This document shows, in pieces, positions 1 to 10,653 of a stretch of DNA of 39,135 nt. Numbering within the stretch: position 1 is the first letter of the stretch; each line of letters starts with the position of its first letter. The stretch is from the NCBI GenBank assembly GCA_030064955.1, contig JASJDW010000018.1, positions 1-39,135 on the forward strand, read 5' to 3'. The stretch comes from Crocosphaera sp. Lineage in GTDB: Bacteria; Cyanobacteriota; Cyanobacteriia; Cyanobacteriales; Microcystaceae. The notes beneath the pieces were generated by a model. It did no database searches. It was not told where the DNA came from and saw only the letters and a list, made by a program, of their open reading frames with translations. The position numbers and the translations under genes were made by a program.

Positions 1-234
1 TCCTCTGAGGTTGGCTCTACTAAGGTCAGTTCCTCTGAGGTCGGCTCCTCTGAGGTTGACTCTACTAAGGTCGGTTCCTCTGAGATCGGCTCCACTAAGG
101 TCGGTTCCTCTGAGGTTGGCTCTACTAAGGTCAGTTCCTCTGAGGTCGGCTCTACTGAGGTCGGCTCTACTGAGGTCGGCTCTACTGAGGTCGGCTCCTC
201 TCAGATAAAGTCCAATAAGTTTGGCTTCTCTGAG
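1..234. repeat. 15-bp tandem repeats coding for pentapeptides
   Basis: About fifteen near-identical 15-bp units (plus-strand consensus TCCTCTGAGGTCGGC, alternating with CTACTGAGG variants) run from the window edge to about 234. Read on the minus strand they give A(D/N)LRG and A(D/N)LSR pentapeptides. The array is therefore coding and belongs to the pentapeptide-repeat tail described next. Near-identity at the DNA level suggests recent expansion by slippage or unequal exchange. It continues past the left edge, so the copy number is unknown. Confidence 0.9.
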
Positions 235-691
235 GTAGATAAATTTAGCCTCAACATGACTGGGGAAGGAATCAGGGAATCTTCGACCAGCAGCATTAAT
301 ACGATGACAATAATTACGAAAATAGTCAGGACTTCCCCCACTAGGAGCAAACTGAATCAAAGCAATGTCTTGACCCTGTTCATCCTTGGCTAACCGTACC
401 ATTTGATAGCGTCGTCGTTGGTTTGCCTCAATTTCATGAAGATTGAGTGAAGAATCAAGCTTTTGTCTTTGATATTCATAAAGCTTACTGTGAACAATAG
501 CCGTCAAATCAAAAAAAGCATCCCCTAATCTTCCATCCACCGTCGTCCCTCGAACCGGCTCAGGAAGGGCAGTTTTCCACACCTCTAAATCCAAAGGACA
601 GCAAAATTCCGTTAATTCGTCAACATAGGGAGCATCAAAGGTATATTCGGTGGGTTTTCTTCTTTCCTTGATAATTTTCGGTTGAGGACGC
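1..691 (-). CDS. Pentapeptide-repeat 3' part of the frameshifted NACHT gene (partial)
   Basis: Minus-strand reading from about 691 down to the edge is open without a stop, but it is in the -1 frame relative to the NACHT gene that ends at 612. It begins around [14 protein letters not shown] and passes through a linker of about 130 residues ([48 protein letters not shown]). It then enters A(D/N)LRG/A(D/N)LSR pentapeptide repeats, which fold as a right-handed quadrilateral beta-helix in known structures. It has no start codon of its own in a plausible place. Cyanobacterial NACHT proteins often end in pentapeptide repeats, so I read it as the missing C-terminal half of the gene at 612-3137, split by one base near 692-709. 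The true end lies outside the window. Confidence 0.75.
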
Positions 692-3137
692 AAAAAAACC
701 CCTTCCCCCACCAGTCCCAAACATCGGCCAGTCCATCTCTGATATATTCCCACTGTTGAATTGAAATAGGATGAGTGGATAGGGGTGACGGGGATAATTT
801 TTGAGCAGAACGCTCCATTTCCCAGGTTAATAAATGAAAAAGATGGTTTTTGATTTCTGATGACAGCCAATGAGTGGCAAACAGTTCCGAGAGACGACGG
901 GTTAAGTCATAGCGTGGGTCATCTTCTTCAAATTCTTGCCAATAAATTTTTCTTTCTTCATGACCTTTTTCTGGGTTTTCCTGGTATGTTTGCACAACAT
1001 CACGATGACAACCGTACCGTTTCAGTTCTTCGATGACTCCTTCGGCAAAGAGATATTCCCGAAAAGATTTATGGAGAAATTCGCACCCTTCCCCGGCACT
1101 TTCTTTGAAAAAGAAACTAATAATTAAACGGCTGAGAACCCTATCGGCTGTGGCTTCTTCGACAATTTTTTCTAAGTCCTCTTCGCCACACCGTAACTTT
1201 AATTCTTCACGGGAAATCGATTCTTTTCCTAATGCCGTAATGGCTTCAGCCGTGCGCCATAATAACCCTCTTAAATCGTCCCCAGAGAGACGATAACGGT
1301 CTTCTTTGTTAAGCTCTGAAATAAAGGTGGGATTGCCTGACCCTTCGCAAGTTTCATCTACTAACGCCCGATATAAATTAGTGGGATTGTTAATCAAGTT
1401 TTGTAGTTCTTCTTCTGACTTAATTTTAAACATCAAACTTAGGGTTAAATAGGCTAATAATGGCAACCCTAAAACCGCTAAACTTCCTTTTAATTCTGAA
1501 ACATTATTTCGTTCACTTTCTTCTAAAAATTCTTTAAATGCTTGTTCATAAGTTTCTAAAATAGTCTGAAAAAATTCAGTATTTATGTTTTGATTAACTA
1601 TATTTATTAGGGGTTGGGATTGTGTTTCAAAATTAATGGAAAATAGAGGTTGAGCTTTGCGAGCTTTTTGAAATTGGTCAATATAACTGTTTAATTGTTC
1701 GGGTCTTAAGGGTCTAATGGTAAGAATTGGAGTGTCATTTTTAAGTAGTTTAGTGTTAGTAACATCCACCGTAGGACGACCAGTAACAATGACTCGCATG
1801 GGCGGAAAACCAGACCGTTTTCTAATTAAAATATCTCTAATTTCCCCTAAGACTTGATCAATACTGTCCCTAAATCCTTGATTAGCTCCTGTACTGATTT
1901 CATCCCATCCATCGAAGATAAAAATATAAGGAGAAATGGGCGTTTTTTGTTCACCAAATAATATCGGTGGTTCACTATTTTTAGGACTCACTAATTCAGA
2001 GAACCATGCAGGATCAAATGTGGGTTTCCAACTATAATCTTTAAACGCTTTTTCTCCAAACTGAAGAGCTAATGGTACGGCATCTTCTAACTGATCTCTT
2101 AAACTTAAATCTTTTAATAAAATGCGAATAGGAAAACAACCTTGCTCTTTTAATTCATCCACCAATCGCAGGGTAAAAGACGATTTTCCTGAACCAGCAA
2201 CCCCTTGAATAACAATGGGTTCATTGAAGTTAGGATCTCCGATATAATCTATCACAGTCGTTAATAAATCTCTGCGATCGCTATCTTTTTCTGAGAAAGG
2301 ATTTTTTCTTTTTTGATTATTTTCTCTATCTGAAAGTTCTTCAGACTTATTCTTTTCTTGATGCTTAATTTCTGAATACTTTAATACACCACATTCTGTT
2401 TCCAGATAAATATGATTTAAAGCAAAAGATTCTTGTTGAAAAACTTTTTTCTCGTTAAAAAGCCAAGATTGATAGTATAAATGTAAATCTAAAATTTTCT
2501 GAAGTTCTGCTTGATTATTATCTAAGGATATTAATTCCCGAAAAGCAGCAAATTCTTTTTCTGTATTGGGATGAACTAATAATAAGCGTAAATTTCTTAA
2601 AAAAGACTGTTTAATACGATAGGATAACTGATTGGTTAAATTATCTTCTAATGCGATAACCTGAGTAAATTCACAGAAAACTCCATCAGCATAAAGAATA
2701 AATTCATGAGATAAAGCATTATTTAACTTAAACCCTGTCATATCAATCTCATCAGGGTTTTTGTCACTGAGTATTGTAGGATTTCCAAAAGGCTTAATAT
2801 GCTGAATTTCCATGCTTCGAGCAAGAAAAACCTCTTCCACTGCGCGATTATAAGCCAAAGTACAAGCATTATAACCCTGTTTATTGGGATCTCTTTCCAG
2901 CAGCAATAACTGAGCATATTTGAGGAAAAACCCCACTAACGGAACTCCCGCACCAGCAGCTTCTGCAAAATCTTTAACCCAAGGCGCATTATTAGCAATA
3001 TCTTTAGCCCAAGGTGTTACTTGTCCTACAACTTGAGCAATATTTTTAACAAGATCATTCTCTTCAAAACTTAATGCTTCCGTCAAAAAATTAGAAACAG
3101 TTATTAATTGATTGAAGTTGTTTTGCCCTGTACTCAT
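612..3137 (-). CDS. NACHT-family NTPase (STAND), C-terminus displaced by a frameshift
   Basis: The product is a large signal-transduction ATPase of the NACHT/STAND class, a family used in bacteria for stress or phage sensing. Numbered from the TTG that opens the frame at 3152, an N-terminal region of about 300 residues without a recognised domain is followed by a P-loop GVAGSGKSS (317-325). Then come Walker B FIFDGWDE (about 410-417) and a sensor-like VIVTGRP (about 454-460), and then a helical region. I prefer the ATG at 3137 (MSTGQNN) because the longer frame starts only with TTG. The frame ends in an unrelated-looking tail ([11 protein letters not shown]) just after a run of G5-AA-G4-T7 on the coding strand (692-709). 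Shifting by -1 there restores a long pentapeptide-repeat protein running to the window edge. The NTPase call is strong; the biological role is inferred. Confidence 0.85.
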   Translation of the reverse strand: MSTGQNNFNQLITVSNFLTEALSFEENDLVKNIAQVVGQVTPWAKDIANNAPWVKDFAEAAGAGVPLVGFFLKYAQLLLLERDPNKQGYNACTLAYNRAVEEVFLARSMEIQHIKPFGNPTILSDKNPDEIDMTGFKLNNALSHEFILYADGVFCEFTQVIALEDNLTNQLSYRIKQSFLRNLRLLLVHPNTEKEFAAFRELISLDNNQAELQKILDLHLYYQSWLFNEKKVFQQESFALNHIYLETECGVLKYSEIKHQEKNKSEELSDRENNQKRKNPFSEKDSDRRDLLTTVIDYIGDPNFNEPIVIQGVAGSGKSSFTLRLVDELKEQGCFPIRILLKDLSLRDQLEDAVPLALQFGEKAFKDYSWKPTFDPAWFSELVSPKNSEPPILFGEQKTPISPYIFIFDGWDEISTGANQGFRDSIDQVLGEIRDILIRKRSGFPPMRVIVTGRPTVDVTNTKLLKNDTPILTIRPLRPEQLNSYIDQFQKARKAQPLFSINFETQSQPLINIVNQNINTEFFQTILETYEQAFKEFLEESERNNVSELKGSLAVLGLPLLAYLTLSLMFKIKSEEELQNLINNPTNLYRALVDETCEGSGNPTFISELNKEDRYRLSGDDLRGLLWRTAEAITALGKESISREELKLRCGEEDLEKIVEEATADRVLSRLIISFFFKESAGEGCEFLHKSFREYLFAEGVIEELKRYGCHRDVVQTYQENPEKGHEERKIYWQEFEEDDPRYDLTRRLSELFATHWLSSEIKNHLFHLLTWEMERSAQKLSPSPLSTHPISIQQWEYIRDGLADVWDWWGKGFFCVLNRKLSRKEENPPNIPLMLPMLTN

Positions 3138-3216
3138 TGATACATTTCCCAATTAAAAATACTTAGTTAATAATAATATTAAATCTGTAGAGAACTCAGT
3201 AGAAAATAACAGCTTT

Positions 3217-3280
3217 GTAGGGTGGGCAAACTAGAGATTTATCTGGATTACTCGTAAAGTAGAAAACTTTGCCCACCCTA
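3217..3280. repeat. Inverted repeat GTAGGGTGGGCAAA, copy 1
   Basis: The arms TAGGGTGGGCAAA (3218-3230) and TTTGCCCACCCTA (3268-3280) are perfectly complementary around a loop of about 37 bases. The motif recurs at 3305-3376 and 19213-19276, so it looks like a small dispersed non-coding element of this genome. It lies between two convergent-in-sense minus-strand genes and could form an RNA hairpin if transcribed. Confidence 0.8.
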
Positions 3281-3304
3281 ACGTCTAGGCAGTTATCAAT
3301 TAAC

Positions 3305-3376
3305 ATAAGGTGGGCAATGCTAATAAAAAGCTAAAAGATCTGCTCCAGACACTATTTTAAATATTGCCCACCCTAC
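3305..3376. repeat. Inverted repeat GTAGGGTGGGCAAT, copy 2
   Basis: The arms AAGGTGGGCAAT (3307-3318) and ATTGCCCACCCTAC (3363-3376) flank about 44 bases. This is the same terminal motif as copy 1, only 24 bp away, but the interior sequence is different. That suggests the conserved ends, not the middle, define the element. Confidence 0.75.
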
Positions 3377-3397
3377 AGGTTAAATTCATTTAAACCC

Positions 3398-4183
3398 TTA
3401 AATTCCTCCTTTCAGTAAAAACTGTAACGCTAAAGAAGCGACACCCCGAACAATATTGTCTAAACCGGGAGTTCCTCCTCCTTTTCTTCTCGCTTCTTGC
3501 ACGGCTTCAATCTTATTGACAAAACTATCGGCCAATTCCTGTCCTTGACTATTTTCTTGTTTTTCGTACAGTTGAGAAGCCATTTTTGCATTGAGAATGG
3601 CTCCATTTTCATTCCCTAACCGCAATAAAGCATAACCCCGAGCTAAATATGCAGGGGCAAATTCCGAATCTAAAATTAACGCTTTATTATGATGGGCGAT
3701 CGCCTCTTGATAATTGCCTTCTTTGGTTTCGATTAAACCCCATCCATAGAAAAGTTCTGGGGTTCCTGCATTTTGAGAAATTCCTTTGGCCCCTTGTACA
3801 TAAGCTTGGGCTAAGCTCGTACCAGTCAAGTTAGCATTGGTTAGATAGGAGTCCCTTAAATCGGTTCCCTGTAAAATAGCACTGCTTAAATTAGCACCGG
3901 TTAAATTGGCACCGTACAAAGAAGCACCGGTCAAGTTTGCCCCTCTGAGATCGGCACCGGCTAAATTAGCTTGAGATAGGTTGGCCCCAGCTAAATTTGC
4001 CCCAATTAATGAGGCCCCAGACAGATCAGCCATTACTAAACCCGAACCAGTCAAATCACAGAGTTGGCATTGTTTGGTGGATAATAATTGAGTTAAATGG
4101 GCTAGATTTTCAGCTTTGAGTGGTAAAACAATCCCAAATGCTGTCAATAGGGCAGTTAAGCTAATAGAAGTAATTTTTATCAT
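3398..4183 (-). CDS. Secreted pentapeptide-repeat and TPR protein
   Basis: This 261-residue protein starts with a hydrophobic signal peptide (about residues 1-24, ending PLKA). A short CxxC-containing segment (QCQLCDL, about 39-45) comes next. About 14 pentapeptide repeats of the A(N/D)L(S/T/A)(G/Q) type cover residues 45-125. A TPR-like stretch (ELFYGWGLIETKEGNYQEAIAHH, FAPAYLARGYALLRLGN; about 142-195) and a basic, glycine-rich C-terminus follow. It probably acts in the periplasm or thylakoid lumen as a scaffold. No enzymatic motif is visible. The ATG at 4183 directly precedes the signal peptide, which supports this start. Exact function unknown. Confidence 0.85.
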   Translation of the reverse strand: MIKITSISLTALLTAFGIVLPLKAENLAHLTQLLSTKQCQLCDLTGSGLVMADLSGASLIGANLAGANLSQANLAGADLRGANLTGASLYGANLTGANLSSAILQGTDLRDSYLTNANLTGTSLAQAYVQGAKGISQNAGTPELFYGWGLIETKEGNYQEAIAHHNKALILDSEFAPAYLARGYALLRLGNENGAILNAKMASQLYEKQENSQGQELADSFVNKIEAVQEARRKGGGTPGLDNIVRGVASLALQFLLKGGI

Positions 4184-4512
4184 GGCTTTTATAGAGACTT
4201 ATATAAACAACCGACTTTAGCTCCTTATTGTAAGCTACAGTTAGAGGACGGAGTTTCTACCCAATTCTCTGATGACAAATTTTATTGCAATATCGGTCTC
4301 AGAAAATTGTCCGTCTCATTAGTCTGAAACAAGCTTTAAATCAGGATTTTGATACTCAATGGGTTAGCGTCCCCTGCTGCCTACTTCCCCTGCTTTCTGC
4401 CTCACTCAAAGAGATGAAATCAAGAAAATTTCAAAATCTGAATAAAATGTAACGAAATGCAAAGTATAATGAGTACAACGTATAAACCTTATAGAGAGAA
4501 TAGTAAAAATAG
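4184..4512. promoter_or_regulatory. Intergenic region upstream of pds with possible -10 box
   Basis: These 329 bases separate the divergent pentapeptide/TPR and pds genes and should hold both promoters. A TATAAT at 4465-4470 lies 42 bases before the pds ATG and could be a -10 element, but no good -35 box lies 17 bases upstream. I see no coding sequence, tRNA or clear operator here. Confidence 0.35.
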
Positions 4513-5940
<1,428 letters not shown>

Positions 5941-6078
5941 GATTTTGGCTGTGAGTTAGACTGAACTGTTGCCCAAAATAATGACGAAACGGTCAATGAA
6001 TGGGACAATGCTAAGAGTCTAACAGTTAACAACTCGATTATATCCTTTTACTATAGAAAATCATTCTGCTTGTGCTGA

Positions 6079-7011
6079 ATGCTACAATTGCCTAAACGTC
6101 CCCAACCCCCTAAAATGCTGGCCTCTGTGGAAGAGTCCTACGAACGCTGTCGCCAAATTACCCAGAAATATTCTAAAACCTTTTATCTGGGAACCCTGTT
6201 AATGCCACCAGAAAAACGACGAGCGATTTGGGCGATCTATGTTTGGTGTCGCCGTACCGATGAGTTAGTGGATGGCCCACAAGCCCAATTTACCACCCCA
6301 GAAACCCTGCAACAGTGGCAAGATCATCTTGAATGCCTATTTAACGGCCATCCCTTGGATGATGAAGATGTTGCGCTAGTGGATACCTTACAACGGTTTC
6401 CAGTGGAAATAGAACCCTTTGAAGATATGATTGCAGGACAACAAATGGACTTATATCGCAACCGGTATGAGACATTTGACGATCTCAAACTGTATTGCTA
6501 TCGGGTAGCCGGAACCGTAGGATTAATGTCTAATGCTGTTTTGGGAGTGGAAAAACACCCTTCCATCGGACCTTGGAATAAACAATTGGAACATTATATT
6601 CCTAAAGAAGAAGCGATCGCTTTGGGGATTGCTAATCAATTAACCAACATCTTACGAGATGTGGGAGAAGATGCTCAACGGGGACGGATTTATTTACCCT
6701 TAGAAGATTTAGATCGTTTTAATTATACAGAAACAGATTTATTAAAAGGGGTAATTGACGATCGCTGGCGAGAATTGATGGGTTTTCAGATTCAACGGGC
6801 CCGACAATATTATAAAGATGCAGAACGGGGTATTCGTATTCTTTCAAGAGATTCTCGTTGGCCAGTTTGGGCAGCTTTAATGTTATATCAAGGCATTCTT
6901 GATGTTATTGAAGCCAATGATTATGATGTATTTAATCAACGGGCTTTTGTCAAAACTCCCAAGAAAATGGTCTATCTTCCTATTGCATGGTTAAGGGCCC
7001 AAGTTCTTTGA
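6079..7011 (+). CDS. crtB: Phytoene synthase
   Basis: Phytoene synthase condenses two geranylgeranyl diphosphates into 15-cis-phytoene, the substrate of the upstream pds product, so the pair forms the first two carotenoid steps. The 310-residue protein has both aspartate-rich Mg-diphosphate motifs of the trans-prenyl head-to-head synthases: DELVD (61-65) and DVGED (194-198). It also shows the conserved NQLTNILRDVGED context and RGRIYLP after it. The ATG at 6079 gives a normal N-terminus; an internal Met at residue 13 is a possible alternative. A strong hairpin terminator follows at 7189-7216. Confidence 0.97.
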   Translation: MLQLPKRPQPPKMLASVEESYERCRQITQKYSKTFYLGTLLMPPEKRRAIWAIYVWCRRTDELVDGPQAQFTTPETLQQWQDHLECLFNGHPLDDEDVALVDTLQRFPVEIEPFEDMIAGQQMDLYRNRYETFDDLKLYCYRVAGTVGLMSNAVLGVEKHPSIGPWNKQLEHYIPKEEAIALGIANQLTNILRDVGEDAQRGRIYLPLEDLDRFNYTETDLLKGVIDDRWRELMGFQIQRARQYYKDAERGIRILSRDSRWPVWAALMLYQGILDVIEANDYDVFNQRAFVKTPKKMVYLPIAWLRAQVL

Positions 7012-7188
7012 ATTGGTGATAAGTATTTCTCTGAGGTATGGGAACAAAACCAATCATCACGGGTCACTTAAGTTACAATAGGCAACAAGTTTAATAAACT
7101 GTTAACGATACAAACTTTTTAAAGTGTCTCCGTAAAAAGAGTTAGCCGTATTTTTGATGCCTTACACTGCATCGGCTACTCTTTAAGG

Positions 7189-7216
7189 CAGTCCAAGAAT
7201 ATCTTGGACTGTTTTT
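7189..7216 (+). terminator. Rho-independent terminator after crtB
   Basis: A perfect 10-bp stem CAGTCCAAGA / TCTTGGACTG with a 3-base loop is followed by TTTTT (7212-7216). Just upstream, AAAGAGTTAGCCG (7136-7148) and CGGCTACTCTTT (7073-7084 in the next line, i.e. 7173-7184) form a second hairpin with one bulged base. The two could act together to end the pds-crtB transcript before the convergent ychF gene. Confidence 0.85.
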
Positions 7217-7235
7217 ACTTGATAATTTCGCAAAA

Positions 7236-8327
7236 CTAAACATTGAATCGAAATAACATCACATCCCCTTCTTGTACCACATACTCTTTCCCTTCACTAC
7301 GAACTAACCCTTTTTCTTTGGCAACGGTCATGGTTTTACAGGTCACTAAATCTTCATAAGACACGGTTTCAGCGCGAATAAACCCCCTCTCAAAATCTGT
7401 ATGAATAACCCCGGCCGCCTGGGGTGCTTTCATACCCGCATGAATAGTCCATGCGCGAGTTTCTTGGGGTCCAGTGGTTAAATAGGTTCTCAGTCCTAAT
7501 AGTTCATAGGTTGCTTTAATTAAGGATTGTAATCCTCCTTCTTTGACTCCTAAAGCTTCTAAATAGTCTGCTTTTTCTTCATCGGGAATTTCAACTAATT
7601 CTGATTCCACTTGAGCAGAAACAATTACCACTTTAGCTTTATCCGCTTCAGCAATTTTCTTGACTTCCTCTACCCAATCATTTCCCGTTGCTAAGTCATC
7701 CTCTGACACATTGGCTGCGTAAATGATGGGTTTACGGGTAAGGAGTCCCAAGGACTTAATTAATTCTTCTTCTTCTTCAGTTAATTCTACATGACGCGCT
7801 CCCATTCCTTCATTGAGCGCAGCGACAATCTTCTCTAAGGCAGGTATTTCCTCTTGACCTTCTTTTTTGCCCTTAACTTGCTTTTTCACCCGTTCTAGAC
7901 GTTTTTCTGCTTGAGCAAGGTCAGCCAGAGCCAGTTCTAGATTAATCACTTCAATATCCCTACCTGGATCAACGGAACCAGATACATGAATAATATCATC
8001 ATCATCGAAACACCGCACCACGTGAACAATGGCATCTACTTCCCGTATATTAGCCAAAAATTGATTGCCGAGTCCTTCCCCTTTTGATGCACCTTGAACT
8101 AAACCAGCAATATCTACAAATTCGATGCGAGTGGGAACAATTTTCTCAGACTGAGAAAGTTCAGCTAAGACGGCTAATCGTTCATCGGGAACCGAGACGA
8201 CCCCTACATTGGGCTCAATGGTACAAAAGGGGAAGTTAGCTGCATCTGCTTTGGCATTGGCAACCAGAGCATTAAATAGGGTTGATTTACCAACATTAGG
8301 GAGTCCAACGATTCCAGCTTTGAGCAT
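7236..8327 (-). CDS. ychF: Redox-regulated ATPase/GTPase YchF
   Basis: YchF is a universally conserved Obg-family P-loop NTPase (OLA1 in eukaryotes) that binds ribosomes and prefers ATP. The 363-residue protein has G1 GLPNVGKSTLF (8-18), a G3-type DIAGLVQGASKGEGLGN segment (about 72-88), and the family's NVSEDD region (about 205) in place of the canonical G4. The C-terminal TGS domain shows TTGPQETRAWTIHAG, the conserved FERGFIRAE and the VMLFRF ending. It is complete, at the usual family length, and starts at the ATG directly before the P-loop. A convergent terminator separates it from crtB. It looks like an ordinary housekeeping gene. Confidence 0.97.
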   Translation of the reverse strand: MLKAGIVGLPNVGKSTLFNALVANAKADAANFPFCTIEPNVGVVSVPDERLAVLAELSQSEKIVPTRIEFVDIAGLVQGASKGEGLGNQFLANIREVDAIVHVVRCFDDDDIIHVSGSVDPGRDIEVINLELALADLAQAEKRLERVKKQVKGKKEGQEEIPALEKIVAALNEGMGARHVELTEEEEELIKSLGLLTRKPIIYAANVSEDDLATGNDWVEEVKKIAEADKAKVVIVSAQVESELVEIPDEEKADYLEALGVKEGGLQSLIKATYELLGLRTYLTTGPQETRAWTIHAGMKAPQAAGVIHTDFERGFIRAETVSYEDLVTCKTMTVAKEKGLVRSEGKEYVVQEGDVMLFRFNV

Positions 8328-8483
8328 TTATTCCTTCTTTTGTGCTTGACAATTCCTTATTTATTATCAATGATCGACGAAAAATGATCAATTAATCTTT
8401 TTTGTCTGTGTTTATTAATGAAAATCATTCCATAAGCTGGTTGTATTGGCATTGAATCAGAAGTCCCAAAATTTATCGAGGCA

Positions 8484-8945
8484 TTACTGTGAGCGATTTT
8501 CAGGTAACAACCAGGTTCTTTGAGCATTCGAGAGTAACTTATCAATCCGTAGTCTTTGAATCATACCGTCTTTTTCAGGAATCATTTCTCCCAAGTAAGC
8601 TACCACTTCAGAGGTGACTTCTGTGGGAATCCATTCGCTTTTTGACTTATAAAGGGTATCCGTTACTCGTTCTGCCATTAGGCCAAGGTAGCGAGTTGTG
8701 CCGTCAGGCATAGGATAATTTACGATGATAATCCTTGTACTCAGACAATGACGACAGGGATAATCCCCAATTAAGTAACATAAATCAATGGCTGGTACGA
8801 TTTTACTGCGATAATTAAATACCCCAGCTACGTATTTTGGGGCCTGATATAGCTTTCTAAGCAGCACTTGGGGAATAATCTCCACAACTTTTGTGCTGTC
8901 AATGGCATACCTTTCATCCCCAAGATGGAACAGCAATAAGAGCAT
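8484..8945 (-). CDS. CheW-like domain protein
   Basis: This is a stand-alone CheW-like scaffold of 153 residues. Family features seen are the opening strand LLLFHLGDERYAIDSTKVVEIIP (about 3-25), APKYVAGVFNYRSKIVPAIDL (about 35-55) and the late strand DGMIQRLRIDKLL (about 125-137). CheW proteins link chemoreceptors to CheA kinases; in cyanobacteria they serve phototaxis and pilus-motility pathways. No receptor, CheA or response-regulator gene is nearby, so which pathway it belongs to cannot be told. The ATG at 8945 is the only sensible start. A CxxxC-like PCRHC in the middle is a small oddity. Confidence 0.88.
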   Translation of the reverse strand: MLLLLFHLGDERYAIDSTKVVEIIPQVLLRKLYQAPKYVAGVFNYRSKIVPAIDLCYLIGDYPCRHCLSTRIIIVNYPMPDGTTRYLGLMAERVTDTLYKSKSEWIPTEVTSEVVAYLGEMIPEKDGMIQRLRIDKLLSNAQRTWLLPENRSQ

Positions 8946-9079
8946 AATTTTTAGTTAAAAATACTGAAAAAACGTCAAAAGGAGTTATTCACAGAAAATT
9001 CTACTCTCTTTTGATCTTACCCTTTTACTCCCATTTTGCATCAGGATAAAAATACGTATAGAAGGCGAGAAAGATCTGG

Positions 9080-9790
9080 CTATTTAATGTAACGATTTTT
9101 ATCGTCAAATAATCCTAATAATGGTCCCAAAATAAATCCAAACACAAACCCACCTGCATGGGCCCAATAAGCAACTCCACCACTTTCCATCCCTACATTA
9201 GTTTGGACATTCAAACTAGCAACACCATAGATTGCTTGCTGTATAAACCAAAATCCTAAAAAGAAGATAGCAGGAACTCTAATGGTGGTGATAAAAATTC
9301 CCAAGGGAATTAAGGTTAAAATTTGGGCTTTAGGAAAGCGTAAAATATAAGCCCCCATCACTCCTGCGATCGCTCCACTGGCACCAAGGGAAGGTATGTC
9401 AGAATAAGGGGAAAAATACCATTGACTTAAACCAGCTAACACCCCACAAGTAAGATAAAAAAATAAATATTTAACATGACCTAATTTATCCTCCACATTA
9501 TTACCAAAAATCCACAGAAATAACATATTTCCTGCAATGTGTAAAAAACCAGCATGGAGAAATTGAGAAGTAAGAAGGGTCATCCATTCTGGAATGGGAT
9601 GATAAAAATCAACTCCATTAAAGCCGGCAGTTAACTGTTTAGGGACAATGGCATAATACTGGAAAAATTGCGACAGTTCTTGGGAACTTAAACTAATTTC
9701 TTTGAAGAAAACTAAAACGTTAATAATAATCAATCCATAGGTAACATAAGCAGTTCTTTCTGTGGGGTTGTTATCGTTTAAAGGAACCAT
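9080..9790 (-). CDS. Rhomboid-family intramembrane serine protease
   Basis: Rhomboid proteases cleave transmembrane segments inside the bilayer. The 236-residue protein has about six membrane segments, starting at YGLIIINVLVFF (about 18-29). The conserved HAGFLHIAGNMLFLWIFG lies at 79-96. The catalytic serine is in GASGAIAG (136-143, Ser138) and the catalytic histidine in WAHAGGFVFG (His211). Both halves of the catalytic dyad are present, so activity is expected. Substrates are unknown. The 7-base gap between the ATG and the preceding TCTTTTAGAAG-type sequence shows no strong ribosome-binding site. It sits downstream of psbV on the same strand but behind psbV's terminator, so it is probably separately transcribed. 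Confidence 0.93.
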   Translation of the reverse strand: MVPLNDNNPTERTAYVTYGLIIINVLVFFKEISLSSQELSQFFQYYAIVPKQLTAGFNGVDFYHPIPEWMTLLTSQFLHAGFLHIAGNMLFLWIFGNNVEDKLGHVKYLFFYLTCGVLAGLSQWYFSPYSDIPSLGASGAIAGVMGAYILRFPKAQILTLIPLGIFITTIRVPAIFFLGFWFIQQAIYGVASLNVQTNVGMESGGVAYWAHAGGFVFGFILGPLLGLFDDKNRYIK

Positions 9791-9857
9791 CTTTTAGAAG
9801 TCAGAAGTCAAAAATAAAATTACTCAAATCAAGTTTAACAATTAAGATGAAAATAAC

Positions 9858-9889
9858 AAAAAAAATCTCCCTAGACAAACTAGAGAGAT
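9858..9889 (-). terminator. Rho-independent terminator after psbV
   Basis: On the minus strand ATCTCTCTAG, a 5-base loop and CTAGGGAGAT form a 10-bp stem with one G-U pair, followed by a run of seven T (plus-strand A at 9858-9864). It lies 40 bases past the psbV stop. Confidence 0.8.
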
Positions 9890-9928
9890 GAAGTTAAAAA
9901 TGAACTCAAATTGCCTCTAGAAGAAAGG

Positions 9929-10414
9929 TTAGAAGTAAATTGAACCACCCCAGTAAGAATCTAATTTGGGTGCAACTAAGACATAACCAGCCACATCATA
10001 AAGATCCTCTTCGGTGAAGTCTCTTAATTCTGGATAAAGATCGGGACGAGAAGCGTTAACGTGCAATTCAGTGTAGTCGTCTTCTCCATCGTAACTGGTC
10101 GGATATTTTAAGTAATCTACGATCGCTAACACATTATCACGAGGCGGTTCAGCCCCAGCCAAGTCTTCTAGCCCCAGACTAACGTTATTATTGGTCTTGG
10201 TTTTCCCTTGTAAGTGACACTGGGTACATTCACGAATAAACAGTCTATTCCCGTTGGTAATTTGTTGACTACTCAGAGTGGCCATTTCCCCTTCTTCGTT
10301 TAAGGGGATGGTACGAGTTTCCTCGGTTAATTCTAAGGCACTGGCATTATGGATGGGAAATTGTAAAAAGAAGAAGATAGCAGCGATCGCCATCAGAATG
10401 AATCGTTTTACCAT
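9929..10414 (-). CDS. psbV: Photosystem II cytochrome c-550 (PsbV)
   Basis: PsbV is an extrinsic lumenal subunit that stabilises the Mn4CaO5 oxygen-evolving cluster. The 161-residue precursor has a signal peptide ending ASA at residue 26, giving a 135-residue mature protein beginning LELTEETRT. The covalent heme site is CTQCH (63-67). In mature numbering its histidine is 41. His118 (mature 92, in TELHVN) is the second axial ligand, as expected for this bis-histidine cytochrome. The C-terminus LDSYWGGSIYF is also typical. An AGGAGA box lies just before the ATG. A 239-bp divergent spacer toward the glutathione transferase gene must carry its promoter. Confidence 0.97.
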   Translation of the reverse strand: MVKRFILMAIAAIFFFLQFPIHNASALELTEETRTIPLNEEGEMATLSSQQITNGNRLFIRECTQCHLQGKTKTNNNVSLGLEDLAGAEPPRDNVLAIVDYLKYPTSYDGEDDYTELHVNASRPDLYPELRDFTEEDLYDVAGYVLVAPKLDSYWGGSIYF

Positions 10415-10653
10415 TGTTCTCCTGCAAATTATGATTTTGTGGGTATATTAATCTTTGCACGCATTACGGCATTATCAACGATACCATAATTCCTGATCCT
10501 TAAACTTTCGATTACAGTAGGCAATGAGGGATTTTTTCAGGGATAAAAATTGATTCTCTTCATCAGCACAACTTCACAATTCTTAAAGTAAATTTCTCAT
10601 AAATGCTCTCTAGCTATGTCATTAATGGTTGAGAAAGGCCAGAAGACATAGCT

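Noticed and set aside
11-208. Plus-strand open frame of Leu/Arg/Ser/Pro repeats
   Set aside because: It is the mirror of the minus-strand pentapeptide array; any frame through such 15-bp repeats stays open.
1-234. CRISPR-like array
   Set aside because: The units are contiguous 15-bp coding repeats without spacers and translate to A(D/N)LxG pentapeptides.
8357-8545. Short minus-strand frame after the CheW-like gene
   Set aside because: It overlaps the CheW-like C-terminus in another frame, has no recognisable motif and no ribosome-binding site.
9791-9857. GAAGTCAGAAGTC short direct repeat after the rhomboid start
   Set aside because: Only two 7-base copies in AT-rich DNA; too short to call an element.
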